64,000 bases of DNA from Endothia cerciana (lineage: Eukaryota > Ascomycota > Sordariomycetes > Diaporthales > Cryphonectriaceae), in contig JALRMH010000012.1 of assembly GCA_026119935.1 (NCBI GenBank), positions 620,001 through 684,000 of the forward strand, given 5' to 3'. Made by a program: the position numbers and the translations under genes. Each line of letters opens with the position of its first letter. Position 1 is the stretch's first letter. The notes below the pieces were generated by a model that was given only the letters and a program-made list of their open reading frames with translations, had not been told where the DNA came from and did no database searches. Below are positions 20,720 through 32,817 of the stretch, in pieces.

Positions 20720-23183
20720 GGTGGAGATTCTCTCTGACCGTGAAGACGTAGAGGATGAGAGGGTATGTGGAGGGGATGGAAGTTGATGCGGCGGGAACGA
20801 GTTGGGCTGCGACGCTTGAACGGCGAGCTGTAGTTTGACCTTTGGAGGGGCTCTCGTCAGGGTCCGAATTTTTCTCACGGCAGAATGCGGCTCGCCCCTT
20901 GTCAGTTGTCCATACCGCCTTCCACTAGCGCCTTTCCAGAAGCAATTCTAGGCCCCTGGATCCCCGCAGCAGAACGATCCCTGTTTGCTCAAAATGCATT
21001 CGTTTCACTGACCTTGCGACTTGCCTTCTCGACCTCGCAACTTCAGCAACGCTGCAGAGGTGTTCATTGTAACTATTACCACCCTGGGCCAACAGTATCC
21101 GAAAACAAGCATACCCGCAGGAGCCCACCGGATTATTGTCTTCTTCCATCTAGCACCTCAGGCAATGGTGGCCTTCCTCCGGGTGTACTTGCGCCGGGCC
21201 CCTCCTACATCCATGTATCAACTTCGAGACTTGTTGCTGTATGCATACTGAAATCTCAGGGACTTGATGTTCAGCGACGCTCAATATGACCATAACTACC
21301 CTGGGAATATCCTGTAACCCGTCCAGAGCCTGAATCACAACCCTGACATGTCATCAAGACTGAGATCATCACGCCGATTACCTATGCAGCCCGTTGATTA
21401 AATCCTTTGCCTGCCATTCTGTATGAATCATCAGTGTTGTTATCAACGTTGATGCTGACCAGACTGAGTCAGCAAGTTCTTGAGGATGTAATTCCAGTCC
21501 CGTGGTCTCCTGCCTCATGGTGAGACCAGGTGTTGTGCCAACTCGACCGGTCACATCCTAAGGCGTCCATTTATATTTGTCTAGGCAATTTGAATTTAAG
21601 AATTGGATTCTAGCCTATTTGGCTGCGAGCAGCGCCCCCATTCCGATGTCTCACAAGTGCGGTGGTGACCCCCAAATCTTGCCATCATGCGCCTTATCAC
21701 CGCCCTTCAGGAATGACAAGCGGCGTTGTCTGAAGACGGGGAGAAGGAATAAAAAGACAGAAAAAGCTCCAACATCAAGCAGTCCAAGCTTGTTCGGTGT
21801 TGTGTCTTCGATGTACGCCCAGAAGCCTTCATCAAAGTTGCCCGAAGGATGTCCTTGAGCACAGCGTCAGCGTGGCCTTTGGAGTCCCGCATCTCATCTG
21901 GCTGCAGGAGCTGTGGATTGAGGCGTGTGGCCAAACCAGCACGCCACAGCCAACATTATGCTATTCTGGATGTTCTACGAGCTGGCGCGGACGCCCCGGG
22001 CGTTGTAGTCTCCATGCGATGAGCTGAACATTTCTTCCGACCCAGGTGAACGTCTTCCTCTCTTTCTACACCCCCCGCCCCCCTTTCACTACTTGCGTGT
22101 ATGCCGCCTCGAGTCCCCCTAGCTGGCATGAATATATGTTGCAGACATGAGGAGACACCCAAGAACAGTGTGTGATGCGGTGATGAGAATGAGAATGAAA
22201 ATATAAAGCAAATAATACCTGTAGGCTGGGCCAAATAGACAATGGCTCGGCGCGCTTCGCGGCCTGTGAGAATGTCGACGCCCGTCCTTACAGTCATGCG
22301 GACCGCAACGACTACGCTTGCCTGTCGCCTTCCAATCCCCCCCCCCCCGGCCAAGAAAAAGAAGTCTCAAGGTCCTTGACTCGGTCCCATAGCATGACAA
22401 AATATTACGCTCTGCCTGTTCATACCTTCTGACGTTAACGGTCCTCACGAGCCACAAGGCTGATATGACACCATCAAGCCGATCGAGCATACACTACAGG
22501 CCGCACCGCCGGAAAGGGTGCATTCCACCCCCATCGTCTCGGCTCGTAGCGCTCGGCAGTCAGGCCATGCCCGCCGCCCGGACGAGGATTTCCATTACGT
22601 TTTCGTTGCCTTATAGAGAACCACAGCAGCTTAGCCAAGCCCAGCCAGACCTGACTGCCTATAGAATCCGTCCATGCGGAATGAAGGGCCTTTCAGGCGA
22701 TACCAGGTTTAGTCTGGCAGTGACGCATTTCCCCGGACTCGGATGGGTACCTACTTTAAATGGGCAGGGCCTCCAAACGTTTGCGCTTGTGACGAGGATA
22801 AACAGAAAAAGTTTTCTGTCTGTCCCAGCTACAAAACCTCTCTCTACCTTCCTCTTCTCCTCATTGTGAAGTCGACGGCTTGAATATTTGGAGCAGAGAT
22901 TCCAGGTTTTGCCTCGCCAAGTCTCCAGTGCCAACTAGCCTGAGGATCGTCCTTCTTCTCAAGAGATAACGAGAGACCACCGCACCTTCCCACGACTCAG
23001 TCCTGGCCGAGACGTCACTTCGGAAAAGTCGAGCAGATTTTCGAGCCCTGGCATCACATATCTCCTTGCGATTCCTCCTGAAACAGCCATCACTCGGCCT
23101 GACTCTGTATTTCTCGAAGCACACGAGGACTTGAGATTCTGCGCAGGACTCTGCGGCGAAGAAAACGATCATCACATTTCATA
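20720..23183. other. Long intergenic region upstream of PRMT1 and the PAR32-like gene
   Basis: About 2.5 kb between divergent genes. Open frames at 20885-21289, 21577-21858 and 22119-22490 lack recognisable domains and splice context. A C12 run lies at 22337-22348. The last 300 bp are probably the 5' leader of the downstream gene. Confidence 0.45.
22337..22348. repeat. C12 homopolymer run
   Basis: Twelve C in intergenic DNA, one of nine similar runs in the window. Confidence 0.9.
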
Positions 23184-23653
23184 ATGGGCGGAGGCGGACA
23201 ACAATACGCGAGCAGCGGGCGCGGGGGCGCGGGCAACTTCGTCGACAGCACCAAGTCGCCCAAGCTGCAGCCGCAGGACCTCCAGACGCCCACTCTGAAG
23301 ACCGGCATGGTCACGACCGGGCGGGGAGGGTCTGGAAACATGGCCCCGAACAAGGATCCGGCCGAGACGAGGGCACGGCAAGACGTTGAGCCGTAAGTAG
23401 ACCTGATCGCTGGGCCCCCCTCTGGTTTTATGGCCAGGCTGCTGACCTCGGGCCGGTGAACAGTGTGACGCGCCGCGAGAGCCAGGGAGCACAGCACAGC
23501 GGGCGAGGAGGCGCGGGCAATGTCTTCAAGGGCGATGAGGCGGAACAGGCCAAGAAGGCTGTGAACGATAGTGCTGTTGCCGACGAGAAGGAAGAGCCCA
23601 AGGGGCTGGCGGCCAAGGGGAAGGCCTTGTTTGGCATCGGAAAGAAGGACTAA
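23184..23653 (+). CDS. PAR32-like protein with GRGGAGN repeats (DUF3602 family)
   Basis: Small hydrophilic protein of 132 residues; exons 23184-23392 and 23464-23653, 71-nt phase-2 intron. It carries three copies of the family repeat: SGRGGAGNF (about residue 11-19), TGRGGSGNM (about 45-53) and SGRGGAGNV (about 82-90). These define the fungal DUF3602/Par32 family; yeast Par32 is a phosphoprotein responding to rapamycin that affects ammonium transport. The C-terminus is Lys/Glu-rich and ends KGKALFGIGKKD. Disordered by composition, with no membrane segment or enzyme motif. Assignment to the repeat family is firm; the cellular role here is inference. Confidence 0.9.
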
Positions 23654-24405
23654 AGTCTTGAGGCTGACGGGAGAACCTCAGCCTGGCAAACAGCCCATAG
23701 GAGGAGTTTGATGAAGAACGAATACCCACTTGTGATTTCTGGTTAGGTCTGGCGTCTTGGTCAAGGCTGTTGATTGCCGCTGTAGGCTGTAATGCACCGC
23801 CGCGCGTGTAGACGACGAACTGCAGGCGGTTATACTGAGTTCGAGAGACTGCCATTTCAAAGGTCAATAATTCAAAACATGCTGCTGAACATAGTGGATA
23901 TCCGTAAGAGTGAAATAGATTCTGCAGAGGTGGGACTCTAGCCCTATTTTAATTGTCTCCCCCTCCAGTCCTTGAAAGGGCAGCCTCCTATCGGATGAGC
24001 TCCTGCAGGACCAAACTTGTCCCATACGACGAATCCGGTGAGTTAACTAGCATCACCTCTACTGCATGTTGGTCTCCTTATACAATCATATACGTGTTCG
24101 TGCGCATCCCCCGTCCTCTTTTGAAGAAAAAAAATGAATATGCGCAAATATATATATATTGCGCTCGGTTGGCGGAATCATCGATGGGATGCTTCCTCGA
24201 AGACGCTCCGCGATAGGATGCCGACCCACCAACAGCCTTGCCGGTTATGACTCTTTTTTGAAAAAAAAAAACAAAAAAACAGCCTTATATCACCATGTAT
24301 CTAAATCTGCAGAAGAAACTAATGCGGTCTCAAACGTAGTTCTGCCAATCTTGCTAACAAATCAGTTCTTTGGAACACCACTCGACGCAATACAATTTTG
24401 CAAGC
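23654..24405. other. Intergenic region
   Basis: 750 bp between two tandem plus-strand genes. It includes AT-rich patches with A runs at about 24127-24160 and 24245-24280. No gene seen. Confidence 0.5.
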
Positions 24406-25582
24406 ATGGCACCAAAGGTGACCGACTCACCCGGGCCCGTCCTGCTGCCCTTACTCGCCCCGCTCAAACAGCACCTCCCACACTCCTTCTCGGTCCTACG
24501 GCGCGGGCAGTTCACACACTTCGAGCAAGGCACGTCCGAACACGCTCACTTCCTCTTCGCATCCGACGAGTCCGGGCAAGATGAGGCCGGGAGTCAGCGG
24601 CAGGACCAGCAGGTGGCGCCGAAGCACTTCGCCGCCGCCTACCTAGACCTTTCCCAGCACCCCGGCACCGAGATGTTCTTCTACTCGACGCTCCAGGACG
24701 TCCCGGAACCGTCCGCCCTACCGGACGTGGAGGTCGGCCTCGTCCTCGCCCTCGCCGTCGCCATCTTCCAGCGCGTGCGTGACATCGCCTCCGCCACGGC
24801 CGCCGAGGGCCGGCACGTCCTGGGCCGCCCGGCCGGCGTGATGGTCGGGAACCTGCACGAGGGCACATACCGGCTGCTGGTGGAGCGGCGGGGTCTCAGG
24901 AGCATCTACTGGAACCCGCACGACGTGTGGCTGTTCCGGGTGGACGAGCTGCCCGTGCTCCCGGAGGAGTTGGTGGCGCTCCAGAGGGAGGAGCTCGCCA
25001 GGGACGGGCTGCAGTGGGGCGCGGTCAGGAGGGAAGACGTCCCGCTGATCGCGTCGCGGACGAAGATACCCAAGGTCGCGGACCACCTGATGAGCGAGCC
25101 GAACGTTGGCATAAGGGACCGGGAGGGGACACTGGTTGCGTGGGGCTTTATGGGGAATGCCGGGACTCTGAGCACTTTGCATGTCGAGGTGGGTGGAGAG
25201 AGGTGTTCTGGGTGTTTCTGGGGCGGTCAAGGTAACTGACGAGCGACAGGAGCCGTATCGTGGCAAAGGCGTTGCAAAGGCCATTGCGACGAAGGTTCTG
25301 CGGGAGCATAGCTTTGGCGACGATGGTTGGGGTGAGTCACGAAACAGCCTGTGTTGTTTCTATAGGATACGATAGGGCTAACACATCTCCAGGGTCCGCT
25401 GATGTTCACATCGATAACGTTCAGAGTCAGGGGCTGTGTAAAAGCATTGGCGGCAAGAAGGGGCTGAGGACTTGCTGGTAAGTCGAGCGGCTCTCCCCTT
25501 GCTCAAATTGTTTTAGTGTTTCATTCGAGCAGCTGACGGACTATCGTATAGGGCAGTCATCGACTTCAGCAGCATACCTTAG
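24406..25582 (+). CDS. GNAT/FR47-like acyltransferase domain protein
   Basis: 326 residues from four exons: 24406-25188, 25250-25331, 25393-25477 and 25552-25582 (phases 0, 1, 2; introns 61, 61 and 74 nt). The N-terminal two thirds is a variable region (FTHFEQGTSEHAHFLF, then GRPAGVMVGNLHEGTYRLL). The C-terminal third has the FR47-type GNAT order: TLVAWGFMGNAGTLSTLHVE, then the acetyl-CoA loop EPYRGKGVAKAIATKVLRE, then VHIDNVQSQGLCKSIGG, ending WAVIDFSSIP. YRGKGVA is the Q/R-x-x-G-x-G/A motif; the N-Q-x-S element of the distal helix is replaced by NVQSQG. Substrate unknown. It stops with TAG; only about 14 sense codons follow in frame. Confidence 0.85.
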
Positions 25583-25769
25583 CCTTGGATATGTCACAGG
25601 ACCCGCATTATTTCGATGGGGGCATGACCATCTGGGCGGCTGTTTGAGTGAGGGCCAAAGCCTCGAGTGCCGCCCAGGGGAAGGGAAGATGCCAGGTGCT
25701 CCGCTGTTCGTGGCCTGAATACGCATCCTCTATGATTTCATATAGTAATACAGGGAGGAAGACGGCCAT

Positions 25770-27075
25770 TTATGCGGCCAGTGTTTGACGATGAATCTCC
25801 TGCAGGAAGTATCTCAAGTCGTCCGGTTTGACGAAGGGCGTGATACCATGACCCAGGTTCACAATCCAGCCTTTCTTCTTCTGTGCCCACCCAAAGCCTT
25901 CGACCATATTCTTGACAGTCTTCGTTATCGACTCGTGCGAGCCGTACAAGACACCAGGATCAGCATTGCCTTGGAACACAGTGTTCCTGTCACCACGAAC
26001 CTTCGACGCCTCGGCCGGGTCGTACGACCAGTCCAAGCCGACAATGTTGTAGTCCGAGTTGCACATCGAGTCGAGAGCGTACCACGCTCCCTTGGGGAAA
26101 ACGACCATGGGTACTGGCTCTAGCTGCATCGACTTCAGCTTCTTGGGCAGGTTCTCAGATATGTATCTCAGGTAAGGCTCGGAGAACTCCTTGAAGGTGG
26201 TCGGTGACAACTCGCCCGCCCATGAGTCGAAGACCTGAACAATCTGTAGCGTGTCAGCTCATAGACTGAAACAGAAGCCGCATCCGCATCCGAGCTCACC
26301 TGAGCGCCCGCCTCGACCTGCAATGCAAGGTAGTCGACGCAGAGCTCCGCAATCTTCTGTAAAAGCGCCTTCGCCTGCTCCGGATACTTGTAGATCCACG
26401 TCTTGCTGTGCACGAACAGCTTGGTGCCGCCGCCCTCGACCATGTAGCACAGCAGGGTCCACGGCGCACCGCAGAATCCGAACAGAGGCACCCGTCCCTG
26501 CAGCTTCTTCCGCGTGAGCGTGATAGCCTTGTACACGTAGTCCAACTCCTTGGCGACATCGACGTGTCGCTCCATGACCTCCTTGTACTGTTTATCATCC
26601 GGCGTGTGCAGCGGATCCGGGAAGTGCGGCCCCTTCTTGTCAACCATCTCCACCACCATACCCATCGCCTGCGGTATCACGAGAATGTCCGAAAAGATGA
26701 TGGCGGCGTCGAGGAGCCCTGCGAAGCGCTCGATGGGCTGCAGGGTCAGGGTGGAGGCGACCTCCGGGTCGCGGCAGCACTCGAAGAAGTCCCGGCTACC
26801 CTTGGCCTCATGGTATTCGGGAAGGTAGCGACCAGCTGATTCGTATGCCCGAGCAATCAGCCAACGGTCAAGTGTCATCAGGGGCGGCTCAGCAGATCAG
26901 AGTCGTGTTCAATGTACCTTGGCGCATTACCCAGATGGGTGGTCGCTCAACCTTTTGGCCTATGTCTCATGTTAGTCTTCAGAGTGTCGATGCTTCAAGA
27001 TCATGTAGTCCAGGAAGACTTGCCCCATGCCGCTCTGAGGACCAGGTCGTTCTGCAACGGTTCGAATTGACCCAT
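25770..27075 (-). CDS. HEM12: Uroporphyrinogen decarboxylase
   Basis: Cytosolic haem-pathway enzyme converting uroporphyrinogen III to coproporphyrinogen III. Exons 27075-27024, 26959-26918, 26835-26300 and 26243-25770 give 367 residues, the usual length. The start is MGQFEPLQNDLVLRAAWG. The signature VERPPIWVMRQAGRYLPEY is assembled across introns 1-2. The second signature is GFCGAPWTLLCYMVEGGG. The C-terminal NLGHGITPFV carries the conserved His. LLDAAIIFSDILVIPQAMG contains the active-site Asp. Intron 1 uses a GC donor (GCAAGT...CATAG), the other two GT-AG. The gene is divergent from the next gene, about 330 bp between starts. Confidence 0.96.
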
Positions 27076-27404
27076 CCTTGCTGTTGAATTGAGGGTTGAA
27101 GTCGTGCGAAGTCTACCCCACCACTAGAAACCCGGGAAGAAAGCTCGCAGCTCGAAAAGCTGCATGTGGAGAGCGCACCTGGGAATCACTGTCGTCAGCG
27201 GGGACTCGCCCCTGTCAGAAACACAGGTACGTACCCAAGTGCCCAAGTGCCCAGTAGCGCTAGGAACGGGAGTACGGGCTCCTAAGGCCTGGCAGGCCAG
27301 AGCTCCAACTTCTTGCTGCCCCTCCGAGATGCCTTCAACAAACCTTCAAATCGCACCGCCATCCCACTGATCCGACCAACCCCCCCCCCCCCCAGCACAA
27401 TCAA
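27076..27404. other. Divergent promoter region of HEM12 and the unknown large gene
   Basis: 330 bp. It contains a C14 run (27380-27393) followed by AG, which could be a 3' splice site for the downstream gene. No ATG in the downstream gene's frame occurs here. Confidence 0.5.
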
Positions 27405-29960
27405 TTGGCCGGTACCGACAAGCCCAAGATTATACCCCAAGAGCTGTTCATCAGCGAGAAGATTTTCCTACAGGACTACGATGACTTAGAGGCGCATACC
27501 GCCCGCCCGCCCATCATGCCTCCAAGACCGACTATACAATGCTGCCGAGCACTCCAAGGCCGCAAGGATGCGCCCATTGAGGCCGTCTGGGTGACAGACG
27601 ACATGCTCAGTCGAGCTTTCCAGCGATATCTCGCTGTCTCGGACACAAAGAGGCGGACGGTCAGTTCGGCCCCTGGGCCTATGTACCACCGCAAGCGCTT
27701 CGGGAGAAGACAGATGACGGAGCTTAACGCAGTTCCATCAACTGGATCGATGCCAGCATGGGCGCTGCCAAATGCACCGGACATGACGAGTTGGCAGTGG
27801 AAGCCGCCGAAACCAGATCTCTGGTCGCCACCTTTGAAGGCTACTCCCCGACCCTTTGAGGCGCCCCCTCCTCCAGGAAAAGCCGTTGTGCGAGAGGTGA
27901 AAAAGGTGGCACCGCTTCGAGTCGACCTCAAACCGCAGCCCGTTGTTCCTTTTAAGAAGGAATTGAGAAAGATGCACATCAATAGCCTCAGTACTGCCGA
28001 GGAGTATCGCGCCAAGTTTGTAGGTCTCGTCCGCCGGGTCACCAAAATTATGTCCGCGGGGGGGTTTTCCGGCTCAGGCGCTGGCGAAGTTTACTTCGCA
28101 GCTTTCGAACACCTCGAGGTTGCACGTCGGGTGTATCCAGAACTGCAGCTGCTCTTTCCTTACCTCATGTCCAGTGCCGCACGAGGTATCGTGGCTGCGA
28201 AGTCACTGGATCGCAGCTTCTGCATCCCAACGCCACGGTTCTGGGAGAAGTGGTTGGAACAATTGAAGGACTGTGAGATCGACATAGATACCACGAGGCT
28301 ATTGGTGTTTGTTATGGAAAACCTCCGTGCGAGACAAGTTCGAAGATCGAGTAACCTTATACTCTCTGTCCTCTACCGCTTTTTCGACCTGTGGAGCAGC
28401 AACGATGTCCACGGAGAGCCGGATCACTGGCAACACGCTGAAATATCACGACTCTCCCTCAACGCCTCGATATGGTCTGGGCGAATCGACAAGCTGCTCA
28501 AGATCATCGAGTCAGATCTGGCCGACGGTCAGATTCAACAAGCATGCTCCCATATGCGTTCTGCCGAAAGAAGCATCACCAGAGTGCAACGACTCACATC
28601 CAAGCAGGCTCATTTGATGTCAGATGATCTGCGACTGACCGAACTGCTCGCGGAGGCCTTGAAGACCACGAGTCCGGGTTCTCACGGGCACTTGTACATG
28701 AGACTCGTTGTGTACTCAGGTGCGCCAACCACTTGGTCTAGAATGCGCTACAACTGGCTCCAGATTCTAGCCCGGTCGCGTCATGTACAGACGGATGAAT
28801 TCAAGCAGCTGATGTGTATGTTTGCGCCCAACGGCCATGCTGCTCTATCATACCTGGAATTGTGCAACCTATTCCTGCTTCATTGGTCCAGCCAGGGGAT
28901 GCTCACGGACCCGGAATGGACTCGCCACATGTGGGACAAACTCCGAGGCCAGAACGACCAATTTGCCATAGCAGCCTTGGCTCTTGCTGTCAACAAGACA
29001 AGCACGCCGAAACAATGCACAGCTATCTTCTGGAATTTCTGGGGCCTGCTCCGATTTCGAGGTGGGCCAAAGAGGCTCCTGCGACAGATGTCGCTGCTGT
29101 CCGAGAGCCGCATACTCAGCTCCGCATTCCTACAAAGGCTGGCTTGGACTTCAAATGACCACCGTATAACCTTGCTGCTCCACTTCCTCCTTTGCAGGCA
29201 GGCAGGTAGAGTTCGCAACTTCTGGTGGCCAGCCTTCTGGGATAGGTTTGCTGCAAAGCAAGTGGGGAGCTGGAAGTATCCAAATATCGATCCGATTCTG
29301 CTCGCTCGGAAATTGACAATTCAAGTGTCGGGGAAACAGCCGTTGAACCAACTGGCTAATCGAAACGTGGAGCAATTCTATGATCAGCAGCTGATGGCGG
29401 TAGAAGATGAGAGTCCGGAAAGGCAACTCGCCTCATACGAGCCAGTAACTTGTGGTCCCAGAACAAAAGCATGGGTCCGCCAGGTCAAGAGGATAAAGTG
29501 GAGCCTCAAACTTCTACTTCAGGCTCAACAACTCTCAGACCGGCAAGCTCTGCACTACGTGACAGCCTTCACTAGTGTCCTCGCCAACAAACAAGGCCAC
29601 CTGTCTGCCCGCGACCTGGCGACATTGACCTCTGTCATTATGCGGACATTGGATCAAGGCAACCCTGGGAGCGTGGAGCGCTTGAGATGGTACCTCGGGA
29701 TCATTCACAAGCACCTCGGCGAACAGTCCTGCATCAGGGTGGGTGTGATCCTGAAACGGCGCCGCGAGGCCAATTGGCAGGTGTGGCAAAGAAGTCTCAC
29801 AGAAGAGATCGCCAGAGGGCCTCAAGAGACCCAACTCGCTCAAACACCCAAAGACCAGAAAGACCTGTATCTTGCGAAATTGCGGGCGCTCTGGAGGTCA
29901 TATGTCAACCGTCACGCAGGAAGAATCTCAAGAAACCGCATGGCTCGGCGCAATGTTTAA
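27405..29960 (+). CDS. Large conserved-looking protein of unknown function, 5' end unresolved
   Basis: One uninterrupted frame, open from about 27264 to TAA 29960. There is no ATG before 27517 (MPPRPTIQCC), so either that ATG is used (about 814 residues) or an upstream exon splices in at the C14-AG acceptor at 27393-27395. The coding sequence is convincing from 27405: PQELFISEKIFLQDYDDLEA, CCRALQGRKDAPIEAVWVTD, a Pro-rich stretch QWKPPKPDLWSPPLK, then about 600 mostly helical residues rich in Leu, Trp and Arg, ending in a basic RISRNRMARRNV. The alpha-helical repeat-like character and basic tail would suit a mitochondrial RNA-binding (PPR-like) protein, but no motif proves it. I do not recognise the family. 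Confidence 0.75.
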   Translation: MAGTDKPKIIPQELFISEKIFLQDYDDLEAHTARPPIMPPRPTIQCCRALQGRKDAPIEAVWVTDDMLSRAFQRYLAVSDTKRRTVSSAPGPMYHRKRFGRRQMTELNAVPSTGSMPAWALPNAPDMTSWQWKPPKPDLWSPPLKATPRPFEAPPPPGKAVVREVKKVAPLRVDLKPQPVVPFKKELRKMHINSLSTAEEYRAKFVGLVRRVTKIMSAGGFSGSGAGEVYFAAFEHLEVARRVYPELQLLFPYLMSSAARGIVAAKSLDRSFCIPTPRFWEKWLEQLKDCEIDIDTTRLLVFVMENLRARQVRRSSNLILSVLYRFFDLWSSNDVHGEPDHWQHAEISRLSLNASIWSGRIDKLLKIIESDLADGQIQQACSHMRSAERSITRVQRLTSKQAHLMSDDLRLTELLAEALKTTSPGSHGHLYMRLVVYSGAPTTWSRMRYNWLQILARSRHVQTDEFKQLMCMFAPNGHAALSYLELCNLFLLHWSSQGMLTDPEWTRHMWDKLRGQNDQFAIAALALAVNKTSTPKQCTAIFWNFWGLLRFRGGPKRLLRQMSLLSESRILSSAFLQRLAWTSNDHRITLLLHFLLCRQAGRVRNFWWPAFWDRFAAKQVGSWKYPNIDPILLARKLTIQVSGKQPLNQLANRNVEQFYDQQLMAVEDESPERQLASYEPVTCGPRTKAWVRQVKRIKWSLKLLLQAQQLSDRQALHYVTAFTSVLANKQGHLSARDLATLTSVIMRTLDQGNPGSVERLRWYLGIIHKHLGEQSCIRVGVILKRRREANWQVWQRSLTEEIARGPQETQLAQTPKDQKDLYLAKLRALWRSYVNRHAGRISRNRMARRNV

Positions 29961-32459
29961 TCACTGAGAACTAAGTAACGATACTACGAGGCATCATCGT
30001 CTGGCCGAAGCGAGGTGATTCATATTGAGAAGGGTGCCGTGGCGGCGTCTGAAGTCGTCATTGCGCAGACTAAGACAAGGGGGTCCGTTTACAGACGACA
30101 AGGATTTCATTCGATCCGAGTGGAGCAGACTCGAGAAGCTAAGGCTGGAGGCGAGGCCGCTGGGATAATTCTAGGATGGCGCCCGAAGGCGGCATTGTGC
30201 AAACCGGGAGCGAGGACCGGACAATAGACGACAAGGGCCGCTTCGCACTTCCATCAGTCCAGGCTCGCTAAGGTGAATTTGAGGGCAGTTCTGGTGGGAG
30301 ATGAGCAGGAGGGCTGAGAGGGCAATCGAAATTACTGTCACGTGGACCAAGAGCAGAGTCGGACGGCTGAGGCCGAAAACGCTTTCGTCCTCCTGATAGA
30401 GCGGGCATGATGAGACGAATCGACTGCGAGGTCTCATTCTAGGTGAATGACCAGGTCAATTTACACAGGTCTACTGCGCGTGGCAAGAGTTACTTGGCAG
30501 TGGACTTCGCTGCGTCTATGTGTCGTTGGCGAAGAAGGCTGCACAACCTGGGGACGCTTTGTATGAGAACTGACAAAATTAGGCATCGGGGCAAAATAAA
30601 GAGCATACATGATCACGGCGAGGTGAAGACCAGACAACTTGGAATCTGGTCCCTTCTGCCGGCCCAGGCCGGCCTCCAAATCCCCTTCCCTAACTCACTC
30701 TCAAAGAAGGCCGAGTTCGCAACTTCTCTTAGTCGGAACCAGTCGTACAGTCGCAACGTCGCACAGCATCCGTTGTTTCGCCCGATGCTTCCGATCCTAT
30801 GCCATCCCCATATGGCTTGTGCTCGGCTCGCCAGCTTAAGCCAACCACACCTCAGGATCTCGCCTTGTCGTGCAGCTGCAAGAGGATGGAGCAGGGAAGC
30901 AAGCACGATGCGACAATCTGATGTCCCTCTACATCTGGCTGGCCGCAGGACCGGATGTTTTGTTCACCTTATCTGAGATGATGCGGGCCACGACAGTCCT
31001 CACCCGCGGAGGATTCTGTGCTCCCTCAATAACATTAAGCGAGTTTGAGGCATTGCCTCCCCACGTCCGACACACTGGAGACACATGAAAAGCATGGGAC
31101 ACGGTCTGATAGACCGTCTTCAGCATGCGCAAGGCCCCGATACTCGACTCTCTCTGACCGGAAGCCCATAGTGTTGGGAATCAGTGTGGTGCAAGAACGA
31201 GATTATCACATCCCGCGGCTGGACGCCACGTGCACGTGCTGGGGGACTTGGCCCCTGGCGGCATTGTCACCGGTCAAGAGTTGTTTCTTCGGTAGTGCCA
31301 CGCCTCTCAACGGTGGCGACTTCTTTCCGTGATGCTTTCCCACCCTGGGCTTGTGCTGCCATCCCCACGAAGTCGGTCCGAGATGCGGCGGCAAGCCTTT
31401 CACACGGGAATCGGCGAGATCGCAGGGGCTCTAGGGGACGTTAGGCAAGCTACAGGAATGCATACCACGAACTTGGGCCGTGATCTTCGTGTCTAGTCCT
31501 CGACTATCTCGCCACCCCTTACTTCTATCTGATTGCTTGACCTCTCCTGGGCCCCATGGGCCTCGACTTGCAAGGATGACTGTGACCGTGGCACGAAAGA
31601 ACTGATGACTCCTTGTTTAATAAGTGGTGGGCTTGTGTTGCTGTCACGGAATACCTAGGTCCAACATCAAAGGACCCTAGTCCACCAACATCAGGCTCCC
31701 CTCCAGCAGCCTCGTAAGCTGATTTCTCCCAGTCTCACCCGTCACCTGACTGGCATCTCGTTCCACCGCACATTCGTTCACTTGCTTCGTTTCCATATCG
31801 AGGTTACTGTGCTCTAGTGGCTCCTACACCATCTGGAGCTAGGCCCCCACCATACCAAGGTCAGAACAAGCTGCCGATCGACGCGCCCTTATATAGTAGG
31901 CTGAGATCCATGCCACCATCAGCCACTCTCTAACTGGCTCATCTAGACGACGCCAACCTGTCGCCGACGCTCTGCCAAGACGCCTATCCAGAAGAGCACG
32001 GCGTTCGACCTACTCCGGCCGTAAACAACCAGATGTTACGGCTGACAACACAAACGACAGCACAAGCACCAGCCGCTGCCCTCGCGGCGAATCTGCTCGG
32101 CGGCTGTTGACGTTCCACCGACCCTTCGTGCTGGGTCCCGAGAGAGAGACGAGAGACATACGGTTGCATCCAGCATTGCATGCTGACTGTGATCAATGTC
32201 GATCAGGCCGATCTCGCGCAGGCGGCATATCACTTTTGATCAATGGCACAGGTCATTGACGAACAACAAGTCGGTGCTTGAATCTGCGACACACAGTGGA
32301 AAGAAGATCTGCCATTCGGCGTCCTACCAAACCATTGTCGCGGGATTTCGTATTCCTGCCTCGTACCGAGGCGACATTAGGTGATCGACGAGTTAGCTCC
32401 CTTGGTTAAGGACGCATTAAGCCAGTCACTTACACCGCGGCAACAGGGACTGTGATCAG
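29961..32459. other. 2.5-kb intergenic region upstream of the Zn2Cys6 factor
   Basis: Probably a large promoter and 5' leader of the transcription factor. A TATA-like TTATATAG at 31889-31896 lies about 560 bp upstream of its ATG. Short open frames at 30443-30976 and elsewhere have no support. No repeats of note. Confidence 0.5.
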
Positions 32460-32778
32460 ATGGCCAGTTCCGATCATCTCGCTCAACGATATGTTGCGCC
32501 TCCGCCGCCTAGGTTGTCACTGTGTCACTCTGTATCAGACCTGCTCTTACATCCCAGCAGCGAACAGTATCATCACGCTGATGGTGGCGCCTCTGGCGTC
32601 CTCGCGGGCACCATGGCGACGACAGGCGGCCATAATAATAGAGCCTCACCCGCCGGAGGTGCAGGGTCCAGCATGGAAGCCGAACCTGGCTTCGAAATGC
32701 CTGGAGCCAGCCGCCATTACCAGCCAGACCCCCAAACGCCGCGGCCGCCGTCAGGCTTGCAGCAGCTGCTGCAGCAGC

Positions 32779-32817
<39 letters not shown>

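Noticed and set aside
20885..21289. 134-residue plus-strand frame divergent from PRMT1
   Set aside because: No motif and no conserved-looking segment; an overlapping minus-strand frame is equally open.
25583..25769. HEM12 51-codon in-frame extension after its TAA
   Set aside because: Length is within chance expectation; used as a control for the TAG extensions.
30443..30976. 177-residue plus-strand frame upstream of the Zn2Cys6 gene
   Set aside because: No domain, atypical composition, no splice partners; treated as promoter or leader DNA.
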